Positions 11,653-11,912 of a DNA stretch of 11,912 nt are shown here, piece after piece (within the stretch, counting starts at the first letter, position 1; every line of letters begins with the position of its first letter). The notes below the pieces were generated by a model, which saw only the letters and a program-made list of their open reading frames with translations, was not told the origin of the DNA and searched no databases. The position numbers were made by a program, and so were the translations under genes. Source of the stretch: Oscillospiraceae bacterium (GTDB lineage: Bacteria; Bacillota; Clostridia; Oscillospirales; Oscillospiraceae); contig JAFQDY010000194.1 in NCBI GenBank assembly GCA_017399325.1, positions 1-11,912 of the forward strand. The letters run 5' to 3'.

Positions 11653-11912
11653 ATGTACGAAGACAAGACATTAGTATGTAAGGAATGTGGTAACGAATTC
11701 GTTTTCACTGCCGGTGAGCAGGAGTTCTACGCAGAGCGCGGCTTCCAGAACGAGCCCCAGCGCTGCAAGGCTTGCCGCGACGCTCGCAAGAACGCAGCCC
11801 GTGGTCCCCGTGAGTTCTTCACCGCTACCTGCGCCCGTTGCGGTGGTGAGGCAAAGGTTCCCTTCGAGCCCAAGACCGACCGTCCCGTATTCTGCAGCGA
11901 GTGCTTTGCACA
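11653..11912 (+). CDS. Double zinc-ribbon protein, N-terminal part (runs off right edge)
   Basis: The first 86 residues are present. Four CxxC knuckles occur in order: C9-x2-C12, C38-x2-C41, C60-x2-C63 and C81-x2-C84, suggesting two zinc ribbons (residues ~7-45 and ~58-86) joined by a basic linker (ARKNAARGPRE). The N-terminal block YEDKTLVCKECGNEFVFTAGEQEFYAERGFQNEPQRCKACR is a recognisable zinc-ribbon family of clostridia whose function I do not know. The second ribbon (TATCARCGGEAKVPFEPKTDRPVFCSECF) resembles those of small cold-shock-linked or translation-associated proteins, but no role can be assigned. The gene has GAGGT before the ATG and a very strong promoter, so it is likely abundant. 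Confidence 0.8.
   Translation, partial: MYEDKTLVCKECGNEFVFTAGEQEFYAERGFQNEPQRCKACRDARKNAARGPREFFTATCARCGGEAKVPFEPKTDRPVFCSECFA

Overview
The window looks like a chromosomal segment of an anaerobic, moderately GC-rich Clostridia-type Firmicute, probably a gut or rumen Oscillospirales relative. This is inferred from strong AGGAGG ribosome binding sites, TTG and GTG starts, TTGACA-17-TATAAT promoters, a PerR/rubrerythrin/rubredoxin oxygen-defence operon, and housekeeping genes of Clostridia type (rimP-nusA, mtaB, rsmG, ruvCAB). No rRNA, tRNA, CRISPR array or prophage was seen.

Layout. (1) 1-975, minus strand: promoter, leader with a strong intrinsic hairpin, rimP (TTG start), then nusA, which runs off the left edge. 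(2) 1030-3269: a divergent pair, an ADP-ribosylglycohydrolase-fold protein (minus) and a predicted five-bladed beta-propeller, glycosidase-like protein (plus). They share a 154-bp intergenic region with back-to-back promoters. (3) 3354-5058, plus strand: a PerR-type regulator behind a strong promoter and Fur/PerR-like operators, then a 41-residue rubredoxin overlapping perR, a reverse rubrerythrin, a BFD-like [2Fe-2S] protein and, past an internal terminator, a 49-residue desulforedoxin-like protein. Together they form a peroxide/oxygen reduction cassette. (4) 5115-8323: a REP-like hairpin and a bidirectional terminator, then on the minus strand mtaB, a DUF3810-like membrane protein with its own promoter, and rsmG. 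(5) 8381-8745: a small HPr-like protein, divergent from mtaB. (6) 8757-11455: ruvC, ruvA and ruvB (Holliday-junction processing), with a REP-associated tyrosine transposase (RAYT) gene fitted between ruvA and ruvB. (7) 11518-11912: a consensus promoter, a leader of about 100 nt and the start of a double zinc-ribbon protein that runs off the right edge.

The most unusual content is as follows. The RAYT gene carries two REP-like hairpins in inverted orientation inside its own reading frame, and a compensatory base-pair swap between the copies supports the stem. A third, related hairpin lies at 5115-5140. Three proteins keep their enzyme fold but appear to have lost their catalytic residues: the ADP-ribosylglycohydrolase, the DUF3810 protein (HExxH gone) and the HPr homologue (His15 gone, Ser46 position Asp). 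The rimP-nusA leader contains a probable transcription attenuator. No wholly new multi-gene system was identified. Family assignments rest on reading motifs by eye, without database searches.
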